Assembly (NCBI GenBank): GCA_002420115.1
Contig: DIHK01000066.1
Span: 185,291-249,290 of the forward strand
Reading direction: 5' to 3'
DNA: 64,000 nucleotides
DNA from: Nitrospira sp. UBA5698
GTDB taxonomy: Bacteria > Nitrospirota > Nitrospiria > Nitrospirales > Nitrospiraceae
The notes beneath the pieces are model-generated. The model was not told the origin of the DNA. It searched no databases and saw nothing but the letters and a program-made list of their open reading frames with translations. Made by a program: the position numbers and the translations under genes. The first letter of the stretch is position 1; each line of letters opens with the position of its first letter. Shown piece by piece: positions 62,822 through 64,000 of the stretch.

Positions 62822-63295
62822 ATGATGAATCGCTGGATGATCACTCGGACGGCACGATATGCAGCCCACATCGGGCTCGTTGTCACCTTCATGTGGCTAC
62901 TGGGTAGCCCAGCCTGGGCCCAGCACAAAACTGATGGGAAAGCGGACAAGGTGTTTCACGCCTCCGCGACGGATGCCAAGGGCGTCGAGACGGACCTGAA
63001 AAACGTGACGTTTTACTGGGAAGAAAAAATCAGCGAGACGGCGTTCGTGCCGCATGAACTCAGAGAAGTGCCGGTCAAGCGGGGGACGGCCACGGTCAAG
63101 ATCAAGTTCGACAGCATCAAGTTCATTGATCTCAAACCGTCAGGGAATGCGTCGTTGCCCAATGTCTCCATCACGCTGGCGGACGGCAAGACCGGCGACT
63201 TTGTCCTGGCCATCGCGGGGAGCTTTAAGGGGCAATCCGATTTCGGTGAAGTGGAGTTGGCGGCGTCTGAGCTGAAAAAGCTGGCGTTCAAGTAG
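62822..63295 (+). CDS. Small exported protein of unknown function in the tonB operon
   Basis: From ATG 62822, preceded by GGAAGAAGGAG, the protein has 157 residues. It has a basic N-terminus and a signal peptide near residues 14-33 ending P-A-W-A-Q. The mature part is beta-rich with no cysteines and looks like a small periplasmic fold. I do not recognise a family. A longer frame begins at 62792 overlapping tonB, but the strong ribosome site favours 62822. Co-transcription with tonB suggests a role linked to outer-membrane transport. Confidence 0.65.
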   Translation: MMNRWMITRTARYAAHIGLVVTFMWLLGSPAWAQHKTDGKADKVFHASATDAKGVETDLKNVTFYWEEKISETAFVPHELREVPVKRGTATVKIKFDSIKFIDLKPSGNASLPNVSITLADGKTGDFVLAIAGSFKGQSDFGEVELAASELKKLAFK

Positions 63296-63376
63296 GACGG
63301 GCCTCTACGAGTTCCGGTGGTGATGCGGTGAGGTCGGTCGCGATGGTGCCGTAAAGAACGACACGGGGATGGTGAC

Positions 63377-63559
63377 ATGAAGGAATGTGTTTCGCCGGTC
63401 ACGGGAACGGACGTCCGGTGCCGCTGCGGCAAGCTGATTGCTCGATGGCAAGGGGACGATCTTGTCATCAAGTGCACGCGGTGCGGGCGCTTCGTAGCCA
63501 TTCACCATTCGGCGATCAGAGGGGTGCCGCCCGGCGGGCTGAATCCGCACCAGCGTTGA
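63377..63559 (+). CDS. Com-like zinc-ribbon protein
   Basis: The 60-residue protein has two CxC/CxxC pairs, C-R-C-G-K near residue 15 and C-T-R-C-G-R near 33, forming a likely zinc ribbon. This matches the Com family, named after the phage Mu Com protein that activates mom translation. No prophage genes are nearby, so it is probably a domesticated relative. Its spacing to the tonB operon suggests co-transcription, but no function can be assigned. Confidence 0.75.
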   Translation: MKECVSPVTGTDVRCRCGKLIARWQGDDLVIKCTRCGRFVAIHHSAIRGVPPGGLNPHQR

Positions 63560-63667
63560 TAAACCCTCATCAGCACGTTCTGATTCAGTCACTGTTCAGA
63601 TTCTCACTGAGTGATGACCGATACGCCGGGGATGTAGGGCTCTGTACCGGTGATTTGTAGGATGTAC

Positions 63668-64000
63668 ATGATGAACGGCGATGGGACGATTGCACGGCTA
63701 TCGATTGCGACTCCTCCGATCGTGCCGGAGACTCGCGGCGCTGACATGCCGGCTGTCGAGTCCTTTCCCCGCCACCCATTCCGCAAGCTGTGGCTACGTG
63801 TCCATCTTTATCTGGGGCTCTTCGGCGGAGCATTGTTCGTATTCATGAGTCTCACGGGCAGTGTTCTGGTGTTCTACAAAGCCATCGACGAATGGCTGAA
63901 TCCGGCACTGCTGACGACCAGCGGCTCCGGTCTCTACAAGCCGTTGAACAAAGTGGTCGCAACAGCGCAGGCTGCGGCTCCTTCCGGCGGCTGGTTGGAG
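63668..64000 (+). CDS. PepSY-associated membrane protein, 3' end outside the window
   Basis: The frame from ATG 63668 (or 63671) runs open to the end of the window. After about 40 residues it shows the family block R-K-L-W-L-R-V-H-L-Y-L-G-L-F-G-G and a membrane segment with S-L-T-G-S-V-L-V-F-Y. This start is characteristic of PepSY-TM proteins, many of which reduce ferric siderophores or are linked to TonB-dependent iron uptake. It fits the Fur/TonB context. Only the N-terminal 110 residues are visible. Confidence 0.8.
   Translation, partial: MMNGDGTIARLSIATPPIVPETRGADMPAVESFPRHPFRKLWLRVHLYLGLFGGALFVFMSLTGSVLVFYKAIDEWLNPALLTTSGSGLYKPLNKVVATAQAAAPSGGWLE

Noticed and set aside
1..64000. CRISPR arrays, tRNA or rRNA genes, insertion sequences
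   Set aside because: I saw no regularly spaced repeats, cloverleaf-type sequences, rRNA segments or transposase genes on either strand.

Overview
The window reads as part of a Gram-negative chromosome, most likely from Nitrospira (phylum Nitrospirota) or a close relative. This is inferred from gene content, protein style and moderate GC; no rRNA or other marker gene is present. About the first 53.6 kb is one unbroken run of plus-strand genes, many joined by ATGA or TGATG overlaps. It is dominated by surface-polysaccharide (O-antigen/LPS) synthesis. The remainder holds housekeeping genes, a partial phosphonate pathway and a TonB energising operon.

Layout. (1) 1-5.4 kb: 3' part of a NusG/RfaH-like elongation factor, a Nudix hydrolase, a Wzx-type flippase, a GT2 and a B12-binding radical SAM enzyme. 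(2) 5.4-11.6 kb: a sugar-nucleotide cassette with an HddA-like heptose kinase, a GDP-fucose-synthase-like SDR, a split miniature TPP enzyme (E1-alpha-like and E1-beta-like), a ColD-like PLP dehydratase with His in place of the PLP lysine, an HddC-like guanylyltransferase and a second SDR. (3) 11.7-13.9 kb: Wzm/Wzt ABC exporter. (4) 14.4-23 kb: a GT2, a TIR-like protein, a 1159-aa B12/radical SAM protein, an SDR and a large GT-B protein. Three of these proteins share an apparently undescribed C-terminal module, six copies in all. (5) 23-31 kb: GT-B proteins, a DUF268 protein, two methyltransferases, a GT2 and an AsnB amidotransferase. (6) 31-41 kb: GT4, WbpV-like reductase, WbpL/WecA-like initiating transferase, WaaL-like ligase, core glycosyltransferases, GT9 heptosyltransferase and WbpM-like dehydratase. 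(7) 40.8-47 kb: rmlA, rmlB, rmlD (no rmlC), a KdsC-like phosphatase, manC and a phosphomannomutase. (8) 47-53.6 kb: DUF3108 protein, fbp, class I aldolase, HtrA protease, ispD, ispF, cysE. (9) 53.6-60.8 kb: PsiF-like protein, PEP mutase fused to a nucleotidyltransferase, phosphonopyruvate decarboxylase, truA, AmiC-type amidase, NYN-domain protein, tatD. (10) 61-64 kb: a Fur-box-like site and a strong intrinsic terminator in the leader of exbB-exbD-tonB, then a small exported protein, a Com-like zinc ribbon and the start of a PepSY-type membrane protein.

Working together: manC and manB can supply GDP-mannose. The hdd-type genes suggest a GDP-heptose that is then remodelled by the TPP pair, the ColD-like enzyme and the SDRs. 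WbpM, WbpV and WbpL fit UDP-QuiNAc synthesis and its loading onto undecaprenyl phosphate. Wzm/Wzt (and perhaps the separate Wzx) export the glycan, and the WaaL-like ligase would join it to a core built by the WaaE-like, GT2 and GT9 enzymes. The best candidates for new biology are the split-TPP/ColD heptose cassette, the shared YN-[IV]-x(n)-YY-[AG]-[VI]-P module, the orphan TIR-like gene inside the glycan locus, and the exbB leader.
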